Shown here in pieces: positions 53,837 through 62,574 of a stretch of DNA of 64,000 bases (positions are counted from its first letter, which is position 1; every line of letters begins with the position of its first letter). The stretch is taken from assembly GCF_003990445.1 (NCBI RefSeq), contig NZ_REEZ01000003.1, positions 62,001 through 126,000 of the forward strand, read 5' to 3'. The position numbers and the translations under genes were made by a program. Source of the stretch: Pararhodobacter zhoushanensis (GTDB lineage Bacteria; Pseudomonadota; Alphaproteobacteria; Rhodobacterales; Rhodobacteraceae). The notes beneath the pieces are model-generated. The model saw nothing but the letters and a program-made list of their open reading frames with translations, searched no databases and was not told the DNA's origin.

Positions 53837-54649
53837 TCAGGCGCGCAGTGTTTCGGTCGACGCGAAGAACATCGCCTGGCTGACCGCCGAGCGAACCTGT
53901 TCTTCGGTATAGGGTTTGGTGATGACAAACGCAGGCTCGGGCCGGTCGCCGGTCAGCAGACGCTCGGGGAAGGCGGTGATGAAGATCACCGGCACATCGG
54001 CGGCGCTTTTGAGGATCTCGTTCACGGCCTCGATGCCCGACGAGCCATCGGCCAACTGGATGTCCGACAGGATCAGATCCGGGCGTTCCTTGCCAAACAG
54101 GGCGGTTGCAGCCTTGTGGGTCGGTGCGACACCAGTGATCCGGTGGCCCATGTCGGCGACGATGGATTGCAGATCCAGCGCGATGATTGCCTCATCTTCG
54201 ATGATCAGGACGCGGCCGGCGATGCTGTCTTCCATGTCGCGCAGGGCGATGCGGTACAGCTCGGTCACTTCGCTTTTCTCGACGCCCATGATCTCGGCGA
54301 TCTCGTCTTCGGTGAATTCCTCGATGGTGCGCAGGAGCAGCACTTCACGGGTGTTGGGTGCCAGACGCGACAAATGGCGTTGGGCGCGCGCAGAGATACC
54401 GCTATCGGTGCTCTCGGTCAGGGCGCCTGAGGTGGACCAGATCGCATGAAACGACTTGAACAGCGCAACCTTGTGCGAATGCCCTTCGTCGAACACCGAA
54501 CGATCAGTCAGCAAGGCTTCGAGCGTGGCGGCTGCATAGCGGTCGCCGGTGGACTGGTTTCCACTGAGGGCACGCGCGTAACGGCGCAGGAACGGCAGCA
54601 GATCAGCGACGATGACAGAGAGGAACTGCTCCTTCTGGGAGGTCGGCAT
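53837..54649 (-). CDS. phyR: General stress response anti-anti-sigma factor PhyR
   Basis: 270 residues. The N-terminal ~140 are sigma-like (EcfG mimic: sigma-2-like about 10-80, sigma-4-like about 85-140 with EVLLLRTIEEFTEDEIAEIM). The C-terminal part is a receiver domain with Asp151-152, phosphoacceptor Asp196 in ILSDIQLADG and Lys245. Once phosphorylated, PhyR binds NepR and frees EcfG. It diverges from nepR-ecfG, and both face overlapping EcfG promoters, giving positive feedback. Confidence 0.97.
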   Translation of the reverse strand: MPTSQKEQFLSVIVADLLPFLRRYARALSGNQSTGDRYAAATLEALLTDRSVFDEGHSHKVALFKSFHAIWSTSGALTESTDSGISARAQRHLSRLAPNTREVLLLRTIEEFTEDEIAEIMGVEKSEVTELYRIALRDMEDSIAGRVLIIEDEAIIALDLQSIVADMGHRITGVAPTHKAATALFGKERPDLILSDIQLADGSSGIEAVNEILKSAADVPVIFITAFPERLLTGDRPEPAFVITKPYTEEQVRSAVSQAMFFASTETLRA

Positions 54650-54678
54650 TTTTTATCAGTCCTTTCGCGAATTTTCTT

Positions 54679-54703
54679 GGAACCAAACGCGGCTCAGGAC
54701 GTT
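54679..54703 (+). promoter_or_regulatory. EcfG-type promoter for nepR-ecfG
   Basis: GGAAC at 54679-54683, 16 bases, CGTT at 54700-54703. It overlaps the oppositely oriented phyR promoter. The nepR start follows 58 bases later. Confidence 0.85.
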
Positions 54704-54710
54704 CGGTTCC
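54686..54710 (-). promoter_or_regulatory. EcfG-type promoter for phyR
   Basis: Minus strand: GGAAC at 54710-54706, 16 bases, CGTT at 54689-54686. It overlaps the nepR-ecfG promoter almost completely. The phyR start lies 36 bases beyond the -10. Confidence 0.85.
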
Positions 54711-54761
54711 AAACGACGTACAACTTTTTTGCGCCACAGGCACGCATCCCGAGAAGGGCAC

Positions 54762-54920
54762 ATGGATCAAGAAACAAATCAACACGACATCGAGGACCAG
54801 ATCTCAGAGAATCTTCGCCGGGCGTTCAAAGAGCGCGCGGATGAAAAGGTTCCGGATCGGTTCCTCGATCTCCTTCGTCAACTCCGTGATCAGGACGGAG
54901 AGCAAATGAATGGCCAATGA
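54762..54920 (+). CDS. nepR: Anti-sigma factor NepR
   Basis: 52 residues, a typical NepR length. It has the two helices of the family: ISENLRRAFKERADEKVP and RFLDLLRQLRDQ. NepR holds EcfG until phospho-PhyR binds it. The ATG at 54762 has GAGAAGGG before it. It overlaps the ecfG start by 11 bases, so the two proteins are made in coupled amounts. Confidence 0.92.
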   Translation: MDQETNQHDIEDQISENLRRAFKERADEKVPDRFLDLLRQLRDQDGEQMNGQ

Positions 54921-55485
54921 CACGCCACAGATCGATCCGAGAGACGATCTGGTCAATCACCTCGGACCGATGCGGGCCTTTGCGCTGTCCTTGACGCGCA
55001 ACGGTGCCGAAGCTGATGATCTGGTACAAGAAGCGGTGATGAAAGCCTGGAAGAACATCGAAAGCTTCCAGGTTGGCACGAACATGCAGGCGTGGCTCTT
55101 CACCATCTTGCGCAACACGTTCTACTCGCTGCGCCGCAAACGCTCGCGCGAAGTGTCGGATCCCGATGGGATCGCCGCCTCGCAGCTGTCGGTGAAACCT
55201 GCGCATGATGGCCGGTTGCAACTGGGTGAGTTCTTCGAGGCCTTTGCCAAGCTGCCGGTCGAACAGCGCGAAGCGCTGGCGCTGGTCGGGGCATCTGGCT
55301 TTTCGTACGAAGAAGCGGCCGATATGTGCGGCGTTGCTGTCGGCACGATCAAGAGCCGCGCGAACCGCGGTCGTGCGCGGCTTGCCGAACTGATGCACAC
55401 CGGCGAAGAGGGCTATGCCGACATGACGGACCGTGTCACAACGGCTATCGTCAATTCCGGTGCACAGGGGCGGCTGATCGCGTGA
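54910..55485 (+). CDS. ecfG: General stress response ECF sigma factor EcfG
   Basis: 191 residues of the ECF15 type. Region 2 (about 25-90; RNGAEADDLVQEAVMKAW, WLFTILRNTFYSLRR) and region 4 (about 120-175; YEEAADMCGVAVGTIKSRANRGRARL) are intact. It directs RNA polymerase to GGAAC-N16/17-CGTT promoters, several of which occur within 6 kb. Its stop overlaps the kinase start as GTGA. Confidence 0.95.
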   Translation: MANDTPQIDPRDDLVNHLGPMRAFALSLTRNGAEADDLVQEAVMKAWKNIESFQVGTNMQAWLFTILRNTFYSLRRKRSREVSDPDGIAASQLSVKPAHDGRLQLGEFFEAFAKLPVEQREALALVGASGFSYEEAADMCGVAVGTIKSRANRGRARLAELMHTGEEGYADMTDRVTTAIVNSGAQGRLIA

Positions 55486-57239
55486 CAAAGACATCCTGGT
55501 GGCCGTTCCGGGGCCTGGCGGCTCGGGTCGCCGGGACACTGGCAGTGGCGCTGCTGCCGATCGGGGCGATTGCCGTGTTTCAGGCCGTCCAGATCGGGGC
55601 GGAAGAACAGCGGCGCCTTGAAGCCGCCCTGCTGACCTCAACGGCCGAAGCGTCTGCCGGTGAAGCCCTGGCAATCGCCTCGGCTTCCGGGGCAGTGTCG
55701 ACACTGGCCGCGCATATGGCTGCCGATGGCAGGACGGGCGACAACTGCTCGGACATGTTCGAGACGCTGGTGCAATACACGCGGCAGTTTTCCTTCGCCG
55801 GATACACCGATCTCGACGGCACGTTGCAATGTGCCTCGGAAGGGGTAGGGCGCGATATGCGCGACGGCATGGTCTTTCCGATCATGGACGAACAACGCCG
55901 CCCGTTGGTTCTGGCCAGCGGCTATGGTTCGATCAGCGGAACGTCGGTGATCGTGTCGGCAGCGCCGGTCTATCGCGGCACCGACTATCTGGGGTTCGTT
56001 GCGGTCTCGGTGCCGCATTCGCGTATTTTTGGGATTCCCGGGAGTGTAGGCACCGAAAGTGCCCTGAACATCGTCACCTTCAACGCCGACGGTGCCGTGC
56101 TGTCGGCGGATCGCGCGTTCGACCGGCTGGAGAACACGTTGCCCGTGGGGCGCGCGCTTACCTCGCTGGTCAGTCCGCGCCAGTATGCGTTTTCCGGGCG
56201 TTCCGTGGATGGCGAGGACCGGATGTTCGCCGTCGTTCCCATCATCCCCGGCGTGATCTACGCCCTTGGCAGCTGGCCGCGCGAGACCATCGTATGGTCG
56301 CGCCTTTCCCCCGTGCTGTTTCCGGTGCTGATGCTGATCGTCGGGCTGATCGTGGCCTTTGGCGCGGTGAATGCGCTGGTGATCCGCCATATCCGGCGGC
56401 TCAAGAACAACCTCAAGGTCTTCTCGGGCTCACGCCGCATCGTGCCGCTGTCGAATGGCCGGGGCATGGCGCAAGAGCTGGCCGAGATTGACGAGGCCTG
56501 GACCGATCTGGCCAGCCAACTGGTGCATGACGAGGCCGAGCTTGAGAACATGGTGCACGAAAAGAACGTGCTGCTCAAAGAGGTGCACCACCGGGTCAAG
56601 AACAACCTGCAACTGATCGCCTCGATCGTGAACCTGAAGATCCGGCGCGCCCATTCGCCCGAAGCCCGGCGCACCTTGAAAGAGGTGCAGGGCCGGGTGA
56701 TGAGCATCGCGTCGGTACACCGGGCGCTCTATTCCAGCCCGAGCAACGCGCAGGTTCGCGCCGACGAACTGCTGCGCTCGGTGATCGACTCGACCATCAT
56801 GGCGGGCACGACCGAGGATTGGAGCGTCGAGATCAACCAGACCTATGCGCCGGTGCTCTTGTATCCCGATCAGGCGGTGCCGCTGTTGCTGCTGGCCAGC
56901 GAAGCCGTCACCAACGCCTTGAAATATATCGGACGTCTGGACGATGGCCGCGCCGAGCTGGACATTGCCCTGACCTCGGTGACCGAGGATGAAGCGATGC
57001 TGCGCGTCAACAACACGCGCGGCACGCCGTTCATTCCACCTGATCAGGTGGCGGGTTCCGGGCTTGGTCGCTCGCTGATTGCCGGCTTTGCGACGCAGGT
57101 GGGTGGCACGGTCGAGACGCTGGTGGATGACAATTTCTACGACTTTCGCCTGACGTTCGAGGCCGAGGCTTTCGATCCCTCAGAGCGTGAAACCATCGTC
57201 GAGGATGTTGAACTCGACCGCGAGGGCGACAGCGATTGA
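55482..57239 (+). CDS. Membrane sensor histidine kinase, HWE/HisKA_2 type (candidate PhyK)
   Basis: 585 residues. TM1 (about 12-38), a periplasmic sensory domain (about 40-270), TM2 (about 275-300), then HisKA_2 with His370 in EVHHRVKNNLQLI, and an ATPase part (ASEAVTNALKY, GSGLGRSLI, 470-560). The HRVKNN motif is typical of kinases that feed PhyR. The GTG at 55482 is coupled to the ecfG stop, which supports the kinase role in the same pathway. The cysteine-containing periplasmic part (TGDNCSDMF, LQCASEG) may sense redox or a ligand. Confidence 0.88.
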   Translation: MTKTSWWPFRGLAARVAGTLAVALLPIGAIAVFQAVQIGAEEQRRLEAALLTSTAEASAGEALAIASASGAVSTLAAHMAADGRTGDNCSDMFETLVQYTRQFSFAGYTDLDGTLQCASEGVGRDMRDGMVFPIMDEQRRPLVLASGYGSISGTSVIVSAAPVYRGTDYLGFVAVSVPHSRIFGIPGSVGTESALNIVTFNADGAVLSADRAFDRLENTLPVGRALTSLVSPRQYAFSGRSVDGEDRMFAVVPIIPGVIYALGSWPRETIVWSRLSPVLFPVLMLIVGLIVAFGAVNALVIRHIRRLKNNLKVFSGSRRIVPLSNGRGMAQELAEIDEAWTDLASQLVHDEAELENMVHEKNVLLKEVHHRVKNNLQLIASIVNLKIRRAHSPEARRTLKEVQGRVMSIASVHRALYSSPSNAQVRADELLRSVIDSTIMAGTTEDWSVEINQTYAPVLLYPDQAVPLLLLASEAVTNALKYIGRLDDGRAELDIALTSVTEDEAMLRVNNTRGTPFIPPDQVAGSGLGRSLIAGFATQVGGTVETLVDDNFYDFRLTFEAEAFDPSERETIVEDVELDREGDSD

Positions 57240-57240
57240 A

Positions 57241-57278
57241 CAAACACCGCGCAAGGCATGTGCCCTGCGCGGTGTTTG
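57241..57278 (+). terminator. Terminator after the kinase gene
   Basis: Perfect 13-base stem CAAACACCGCGCA/TGCGCGGTGTTTG with a 12-base loop, starting two bases after the stop codon. The T-run after it is weak (GCTTTC). Confidence 0.75.
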
Positions 57279-57298
57279 GCTTTCGCGGTGATGATCCG

Positions 57299-58318
57299 TT
57301 ACGAATAGCTTGGATCAGAAGCCAGCCGTTGCGACGCCGCGCTCCACAGCGCTTGCGACCATAGCACCAGCGGGATCGCGACGATGCCGCCGATCGGCCC
57401 CCACAGCCACAGCCAGATCGTCAGCGACAAGAACACCAGCAGCGGGTCCAGTTTCAGGCGCTGGCCGACAACCATCGGGGTGACGAATTGCGCCTCGATC
57501 AGGTTGATCGACAGATAGATCACAGCGGGAACCACGACGGCGAACCCGTCAAAACTGACGGTCCCGGCCAGCAACAGGGCACCGGCCACCACCGCCGGGC
57601 CGAGATAGATCACGAAATTGGCCAGCGCCACGACCATGCCCCAGACCGGAGCACCAGGCAGGCCATAGGCGGTCAAGGCCAGCCCCACCGCCAGCCCGAG
57701 CCCGGCGTTGATCAGCGAGACCGCACCAAAATAATGCGCGACGCGCGCTTCGGCGTTCTCGAAATCCGCGCGGGTGAAACCGGCAACTTCGGCCCAGCCA
57801 TACGCCCGGTCCTTGCCCAGCAGGAAAAAGAACAACCCGCCCAGAAACAGCAGCGCCTGCGCCATCACCTGCGGCGCCAGCCATGCCGCATCGGCGAGCG
57901 AGGGCAGGGCGCTGCCATCGCCGCCGGCATCTGCACCGGCGCTATCGGGGGCGATCGCCTCCATCACCTCGCGTTGCAGGTTGAACAGCCCGGTCAGCTT
58001 GCTGCGCAGGTCCAGCCCGGCCGAGCGCAGTTCGCGCACCAGTTGCGGCCAGTCGGCGATGATATCGGCCACCCAGGGCCGGAAGATCAGCATGAGCGCC
58101 GCAATCACCGACAGCGCCAGAAACAGCGTGGCCAGCGCAGCGGCGGCGGCGGGTGCGCCCATCCGGCGAAAGGCGTTCTGGGCCGGCGCAAGCACCAGAG
58201 CCGTGACGAAGGCCAACACCAGCGGCGCGAGGACGACTTCGGCCTCGCGCAGGGCAGCGGCGACAAGCAGCAAGGCGATGATCGTCTCGGGCCAGCGTTG
58301 GCGCAGAAAGGCGGACAT
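57299..58318 (-). CDS. AI-2E family transporter (PerM-like)
   Basis: 339 residues with about eight membrane segments. The family motif region reads LGLAVGLALTAYGLPGAPVWG and the late part NLIEAQFVTPMVVGQRLKLDPLLVFLSL is diagnostic. Members move autoinducer-2 or act as Na+/H+ antiporters; the role here is unknown. The ATG at 58318 is used, with a GTG eleven codons upstream as an alternative. It lies just after the PRC-barrel gene on the same strand. Confidence 0.85.
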   Translation of the reverse strand: MSAFLRQRWPETIIALLLVAAALREAEVVLAPLVLAFVTALVLAPAQNAFRRMGAPAAAAALATLFLALSVIAALMLIFRPWVADIIADWPQLVRELRSAGLDLRSKLTGLFNLQREVMEAIAPDSAGADAGGDGSALPSLADAAWLAPQVMAQALLFLGGLFFFLLGKDRAYGWAEVAGFTRADFENAEARVAHYFGAVSLINAGLGLAVGLALTAYGLPGAPVWGMVVALANFVIYLGPAVVAGALLLAGTVSFDGFAVVVPAVIYLSINLIEAQFVTPMVVGQRLKLDPLLVFLSLTIWLWLWGPIGGIVAIPLVLWSQALWSAASQRLASDPSYS

Positions 58319-58355
58319 GGGGAACCTGTGCGGTGAGAGGGGTGGGGGCACTTAC

Positions 58356-58382
58356 GAAAAAGCGGGGCCCAAAGGCCCCGCT
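58356..58382 (-). terminator. Terminator after the PRC-barrel gene
   Basis: Perfect nine-base stem AGCGGGGCC/GGCCCCGCT, four-base loop; TTTTTC follows on the minus strand. Confidence 0.8.
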
Positions 58383-58403
58383 CTATGTAGCATAGTTACC
58401 GGA

Positions 58404-58916
58404 TTACATCTCGACTTCCGGCATGGCTTCCAGTTCTTCCTCGGTGTAGCTCACGGTCACGAAGTCCAGATCGCCATTGTCATCCATCGACGCGGTGGCC
58501 GAGGTGGCGTCAATCGCAACCGGCTTTTCACCGATGCCCAGGAAACCACCCACGTCGATCACCAGACGCTCTTCACCTTGGGTCTGCGAAGCAGGCAGCA
58601 CCGCGCTGATTTCGCCGACCAGCTCTTCGTTCTGGTCAAACACGCGGACGCCGACCAGCTCTTCAGCCGTCGCCAGCGTGGTAATCGACGGGGCCGCGTC
58701 CATCGGCGTGGTGGCGGTCGCGTTGTCGTCGGTCATCAGCAGCGGCGAGGTCGCATCGTCGGTCGCCTGATCTGCCGGGAGCGTCGCTGCCGGGGCTTCA
58801 GGCTGGATGGTCACGTCGGTATTGGTGTTGGCGTCCATGGTCTGGGCGTAAGCGGCGGTCGAACCGGCGGTCAGGCCAAGCATCATGGTGATAAGCAGAG
58901 CTTTGTTGGTACGCAT
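58404..58916 (-). CDS. Secreted PRC-barrel domain protein
   Basis: 170 residues with a signal peptide (cleavage near AAYAQ). A Thr/Asp/Ala-rich linker (about 26-80) leads to a PRC-barrel-like domain (about 82-150; ELVGVRVFDQNEELVGEIS, VIDVGGFLGIGEKPVAID). The tail is acidic. Alphaproteobacteria often express such proteins in stress or stationary phase. An exact EcfG promoter lies 48 bases upstream, which supports that here. Confidence 0.85.
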   Translation of the reverse strand: MRTNKALLITMMLGLTAGSTAAYAQTMDANTNTDVTIQPEAPAATLPADQATDDATSPLLMTDDNATATTPMDAAPSITTLATAEELVGVRVFDQNEELVGEISAVLPASQTQGEERLVIDVGGFLGIGEKPVAIDATSATASMDDNGDLDFVTVSYTEEELEAMPEVEM

Positions 58917-58963
58917 AATCTCTCTCCATCATGTCGACGCGTTGCTGCGTCTTCTGGGTATAC

Positions 58964-58988
58964 AACGCAAGGTTGGGTGGATGGTTCC
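58964..58988 (-). promoter_or_regulatory. EcfG-type promoter for the PRC-barrel gene
   Basis: Minus strand: GGAAC at 58988-58984, 16 bases, CGTT at 58967-58964; exact match to the general-stress consensus. Confidence 0.8.
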
Positions 58989-59067
58989 TGACCGGGGCAG
59001 ATTTCTTTCGCGAATCGGCGGATAATTTTCTTATAAAATCAATGTGATAAGCGGGATTTCGCCCAAA

Positions 59068-59101
59068 GGAAAGGCGCGGCTCACCTAAGGTGGGCCGCGC
59101 C
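59068..59101 (-). terminator. Terminator after the SH3-domain gene
   Basis: Eight-base stem GGCGCGGC/GCCGCGCC, extended by CACC/GGTG inside, then TTTCCTTT on the minus strand. Confidence 0.75.
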
Positions 59102-59137
59102 GGTGGTCGGGTCCGAAGACCCGGCCGGGGGGAGCTG

Positions 59138-59794
59138 TTAGCGGACCACCTGCACGATGCGGCGGCTTTCGCGTTCCACAACGACCAGATCGCCGTTGAC
59201 GTTCAGATAGGCCAGTTCAGAGGCCTGCGGCACGTCATACACCATGACGTCAGCCGGAACCGCCGCGCCAACCACCGGCTCACCGGTCAGGAACACGGGC
59301 TCGACCGGGTTTTCGGTGATGTAATAGGTGACCTCGGGGTCAACGGTCGCGTTGGCCGCAATGCCCGACACCATGCCGCCAACAACCGCACCCACCGGAC
59401 CCGCGATCAGCGCCCCCGCGATGGCACCTGCACCGGCCATCACCGCCGTAGCCTCGTCGCGCTCACCGGTGTCTTCGATCACGGTGACAGTCTGCGCGGT
59501 CATCTCGGGCAGGGGTTTGGCCGTGCCTTCGTCATCGAACATCAGGTAAGGGGCATAGGCCCAGCCCTGTGCATCGCCATTGTTGACCTCGCACCAATCC
59601 TGGGTGGACAGGCAGCCGGAAACCATCACGCTCTCGTCGCTCTGGATCACGTCGAGGATGTTATACTGCGGCCCGGGACCGGCGCGCAGGTTCAGATCCG
59701 AGGTCGCCGACGCCGTCAGCGCAGCGGCCATACCGCCCGAGGTAGCAAGGGCCAGAATCGACGCAGCGGCGATGGTATAGGGTTTCTTGATCAT
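59138..59794 (-). CDS. Secreted SH3-domain protein with glycine zipper and DUF1236-like tail
   Basis: 218 residues. A signal peptide (to about residue 27) is followed by a bacterial SH3 domain (SDLNLRAGPGPQYNILDVI, then GWAYAPYLMF). A Gly/Ala-rich hydrophobic stretch (AGAGAIAGALIAGPVGAVVG) comes next. The C-terminus (PVFLTGEPVVGAAVPADV, LAYLNVNGDLVVVE) matches DUF1236. It is probably in the envelope. A weaker EcfG-like box lies 57 bases upstream. Confidence 0.82.
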   Translation of the reverse strand: MIKKPYTIAAASILALATSGGMAAALTASATSDLNLRAGPGPQYNILDVIQSDESVMVSGCLSTQDWCEVNNGDAQGWAYAPYLMFDDEGTAKPLPEMTAQTVTVIEDTGERDEATAVMAGAGAIAGALIAGPVGAVVGGMVSGIAANATVDPEVTYYITENPVEPVFLTGEPVVGAAVPADVMVYDVPQASELAYLNVNGDLVVVERESRRIVQVVR

Positions 59795-59850
59795 AGGTCA
59801 CTCCATTCATTCTCCGCTCGGGCAGTCGCTGCCTGCGGTCACGGGGTGAA

Positions 59851-59876
59851 AACAGCGGCCCCCTCAGATCGGTTCC
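59851..59876 (-). promoter_or_regulatory. Weaker EcfG-like promoter for the SH3 gene
   Basis: Minus strand: GGAAC at 59876-59872, 16 bases, then CTGTT at 59855-59851. It is the same variant -10 as upstream of the DUF1328 gene. Confidence 0.45.
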
Positions 59877-60006
59877 GGCACAAATTTTTCGCACGGCGGG
59901 GAACCGCCTGCTGCTTGCCTGCGCAAACCGGTAGCCCAAACGCGGTTTTCTGCGCTTGCACGGTAGCGGGATAAGCCTATTCTGCCCGGCAAATGGAGGG
60001 ACGCTG

Positions 60007-62574
60007 ATGGCGAACCGGAACCTCAACTTGCTGGATTATTCGGAAATTACCGGAGCGGCGCCGATTGCGCTGCGCACCCATGGCTGGCGGGCCAAATGCC
60101 TGCAGCGGCTGGTCCGGCTGGACATGCCGGTGCCCAAAACGGTCGCATTGTCGTTCGAGGCCGTGCGCGCCATTGCCGCAGGGTCGATGCCGGATCTCAG
60201 CGGATTGGTAGGGCGGTTTGATGCGGGGCAGCTGTTGTCGGTGCGCCCTTCGGCCGAGAATACCGACTGGGGCGGTCCCGGTGCCGTGCTCAATATCGGC
60301 ATGAACAACGCACGCTATGCCGACATCACCGAAACCCATGGCGAGAAAGTCGCCACGGCGCTGTATCTGAGCTTTGTGCAGGCCTACGCCCAGCACGTCG
60401 CGCGGCTGGACCCCGACATGTTCGCCGTCAGTGAACCCAGCCCGCGGGCGCTGGAAGCTGCGCTCGACGATTATGAAAAGGAAATGGAAGAGCCGTTTCC
60501 GCAAGATCCAAAGAAGCAGTTGGCCGAGGTGCTGCGCTCGATGGCCCGCGCGTGGGAGGGGACGTCGGCCCGCTTGTTGCGTCAGGCCAAGGGCGCGTCG
60601 GCCGAGGCCGGGCTGGGGCTGGTGGTACAGGCAATGGCAGGGGGTTACGGCGCGCCCGAAACCGGCGCCGGTGTCATCCAGTTCATCGAGCCGGTGACGG
60701 GCGCGCCGCAGATCACCGGGCGCTATGCCGAGCGGGGGCAGGGGCGCGAGGCGGTCTCGAACAACCCGCAAGCGATGTACCTGACCTGCGACCCACGGGG
60801 CGCCTCGCTGGAAGAACTGCACCCCGCCGCGTTCAAAAGCCTCGTGCGCCACGGGGCCGATTGTCGCGAGAAGTTGCGCGAAGAGATGCAGATCGAGTTC
60901 ACGGTGGTGAATGGCGAGGTCTCGGTGCTGGATGCCGTCAAGGTGCAGCGCAACAGCCGTGCCGCTGTGCGCGTCGCCGTGTCGCTGGCCGAGGATGGCA
61001 TCATCACCCGCAAGGAAGCGCTGATGCGCGTAACACCGCGTGCGCTGTCCGAGCTGCTGCACCGTCAGGTCGATCCGCGCGGCCCGCGCGACGTGCTGGC
61101 GCGCGGTATCGCCGCCAGTCCGGGTGCTGCCACCGGGCGGCTGGTCTTCACCTCGACTGCCGCGCAGGCCAGTGCCTCACGCGGGGAACCCTGCATTCTG
61201 GTGCGCCGCGAAACCTCGCCCGAGGATATTCGCGGCATGCACGCCGCCGCCGGTGTCCTGACCGAGCGTGGCGGGATGACCAGCCATGCCGCCGTGATCG
61301 GGCGGGGGCTGGGCGTGCCCTGCATCGTGGGGGCAACGGGGCTGCGCATTGATCTGAAGAACCGTCAGTTGCACACGGGCCGTCGCGTTCTGTCCGAGGG
61401 CGATCTGATCACCATCGACGGCACCGCCGGGGAAATCCTGCCGGGCGAGGCTGATATGCTGGAACCGGCGCTGGACCAATGGTTCACCACGCTGCTCGAC
61501 TGGGCGGACGCACTGCGCGACATCGGCGTGCGCGCCAATGCCGACACCCCCGCCGACGCCCGCATCGCGCGTGGCTTCAAGGCTGAAGGGATCGGTCTGT
61601 GCCGTACCGAGCATATGTTCTTCGAGGATGATCGCCTGACGGTCATGCGCGAGATGATCTTTGCCGACACCGGCCCTGACCGGGCGGCGGCGCTGGCGCG
61701 GCTGTTGCCGATGCAACGCTCGGATTTCATCGAGCTGTTCTCGATCATGGAGGGATTGCCGGTCTGCATCCGCCTGTTCGATCCGCCGCTGCATGAATTC
61801 CTGCCCCATACCCGCGAGGGGATGAAACAACTGGCCGATGCGCTGGACAAGCCGCTCAGCGAAGTTGTGCGCCGGTCCGAGGAACTGGCCGAGTTCAACC
61901 CGATGCTGGGCCTGCGTGGCGTCCGGCTGGGCGTGACCCTGCCCGAGATCTACGAGATGCAGGCGCGCGCGATCTTCGAGGCGACGATTGCCATCGGACG
62001 GCGGGGCGGCAAGGTGGTGCCCGAGATCATGATCCCGCTCGTGTCGGCGATGCGTGAGGTCGAGCTGGTCAAGGCCCGTATCGACGCCGTCGCCGCTGCC
62101 GTCCGGGTCGAGCGCGGCAACGGGTTCGAATACCGGCTGGGCGTCATGGTCGAAACCCCACGCGCTGCGCTGCGCGCCGGTGAGATCGCTCAGCATGCCG
62201 AGTTCATGTCATTTGGCACAAACGATCTGACGCAGATGACCTATGGCCTGTCGCGCGACGATGCCGGGCGCTTCATGTCGTACTATGTGCAGGCCGGGGT
62301 CTTCCCCGAAGACCCGTTCCATGTGCTCGACACCGATGGGGTCGGAGAGCTTTTGCTCATCGCTGCCGAGCGCGGCCGCAAGGCGCGTAAAAGTCTGACA
62401 TTGTCCATTTGCGGCGAGCATGGCGGCAGCCCCGAATCGATAGCGTTCTGTCGCGATGCGGGCTTTGACTATGTGTCCTGCTCGCCGTTCCGTGTGCCCG
62501 TCGCACGGCTCGCTGCGGCGCAGCTGACGATCAAGGGCGACGAAGCGTCGGATCAAATGCCAGACCTTCGATGA
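60007..62574 (+). CDS. Pyruvate phosphate dikinase-like protein with altered nucleotide-binding part
   Basis: 855 residues. The swivelling His domain (RGGMTSHAAVIGRG, His427) and the C-terminal PEP barrel (GIGLCRTEHMF, LVSAMREVELVKA, SICGEHGGSPESIAFC with the catalytic Cys) are intact. The N-terminal ATP-grasp part is recognisable (LLSVRPSAENTDWGGPGAVL, TGAGVIQFIEPVTG, EFTVVNGE) but the glycine-rich GGKGxN start and the Q-T-R nucleotide triad are not present (HGWRAKCL; VLDAVK). It may not be an ordinary PPDK; it could be a PEP-dependent phosphotransferase with another substrate or be inactive toward ATP. The ATG at 60007 follows GGAGGGA. Confidence 0.82.
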   Translation: MANRNLNLLDYSEITGAAPIALRTHGWRAKCLQRLVRLDMPVPKTVALSFEAVRAIAAGSMPDLSGLVGRFDAGQLLSVRPSAENTDWGGPGAVLNIGMNNARYADITETHGEKVATALYLSFVQAYAQHVARLDPDMFAVSEPSPRALEAALDDYEKEMEEPFPQDPKKQLAEVLRSMARAWEGTSARLLRQAKGASAEAGLGLVVQAMAGGYGAPETGAGVIQFIEPVTGAPQITGRYAERGQGREAVSNNPQAMYLTCDPRGASLEELHPAAFKSLVRHGADCREKLREEMQIEFTVVNGEVSVLDAVKVQRNSRAAVRVAVSLAEDGIITRKEALMRVTPRALSELLHRQVDPRGPRDVLARGIAASPGAATGRLVFTSTAAQASASRGEPCILVRRETSPEDIRGMHAAAGVLTERGGMTSHAAVIGRGLGVPCIVGATGLRIDLKNRQLHTGRRVLSEGDLITIDGTAGEILPGEADMLEPALDQWFTTLLDWADALRDIGVRANADTPADARIARGFKAEGIGLCRTEHMFFEDDRLTVMREMIFADTGPDRAAALARLLPMQRSDFIELFSIMEGLPVCIRLFDPPLHEFLPHTREGMKQLADALDKPLSEVVRRSEELAEFNPMLGLRGVRLGVTLPEIYEMQARAIFEATIAIGRRGGKVVPEIMIPLVSAMREVELVKARIDAVAAAVRVERGNGFEYRLGVMVETPRAALRAGEIAQHAEFMSFGTNDLTQMTYGLSRDDAGRFMSYYVQAGVFPEDPFHVLDTDGVGELLLIAAERGRKARKSLTLSICGEHGGSPESIAFCRDAGFDYVSCSPFRVPVARLAAAQLTIKGDEASDQMPDLR

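Noticed and set aside
58321-58345. GGAAC on the plus strand near the AI-2E start
   Set aside because: No CGTT follows at the right distance, and it points away from a gene on that strand.
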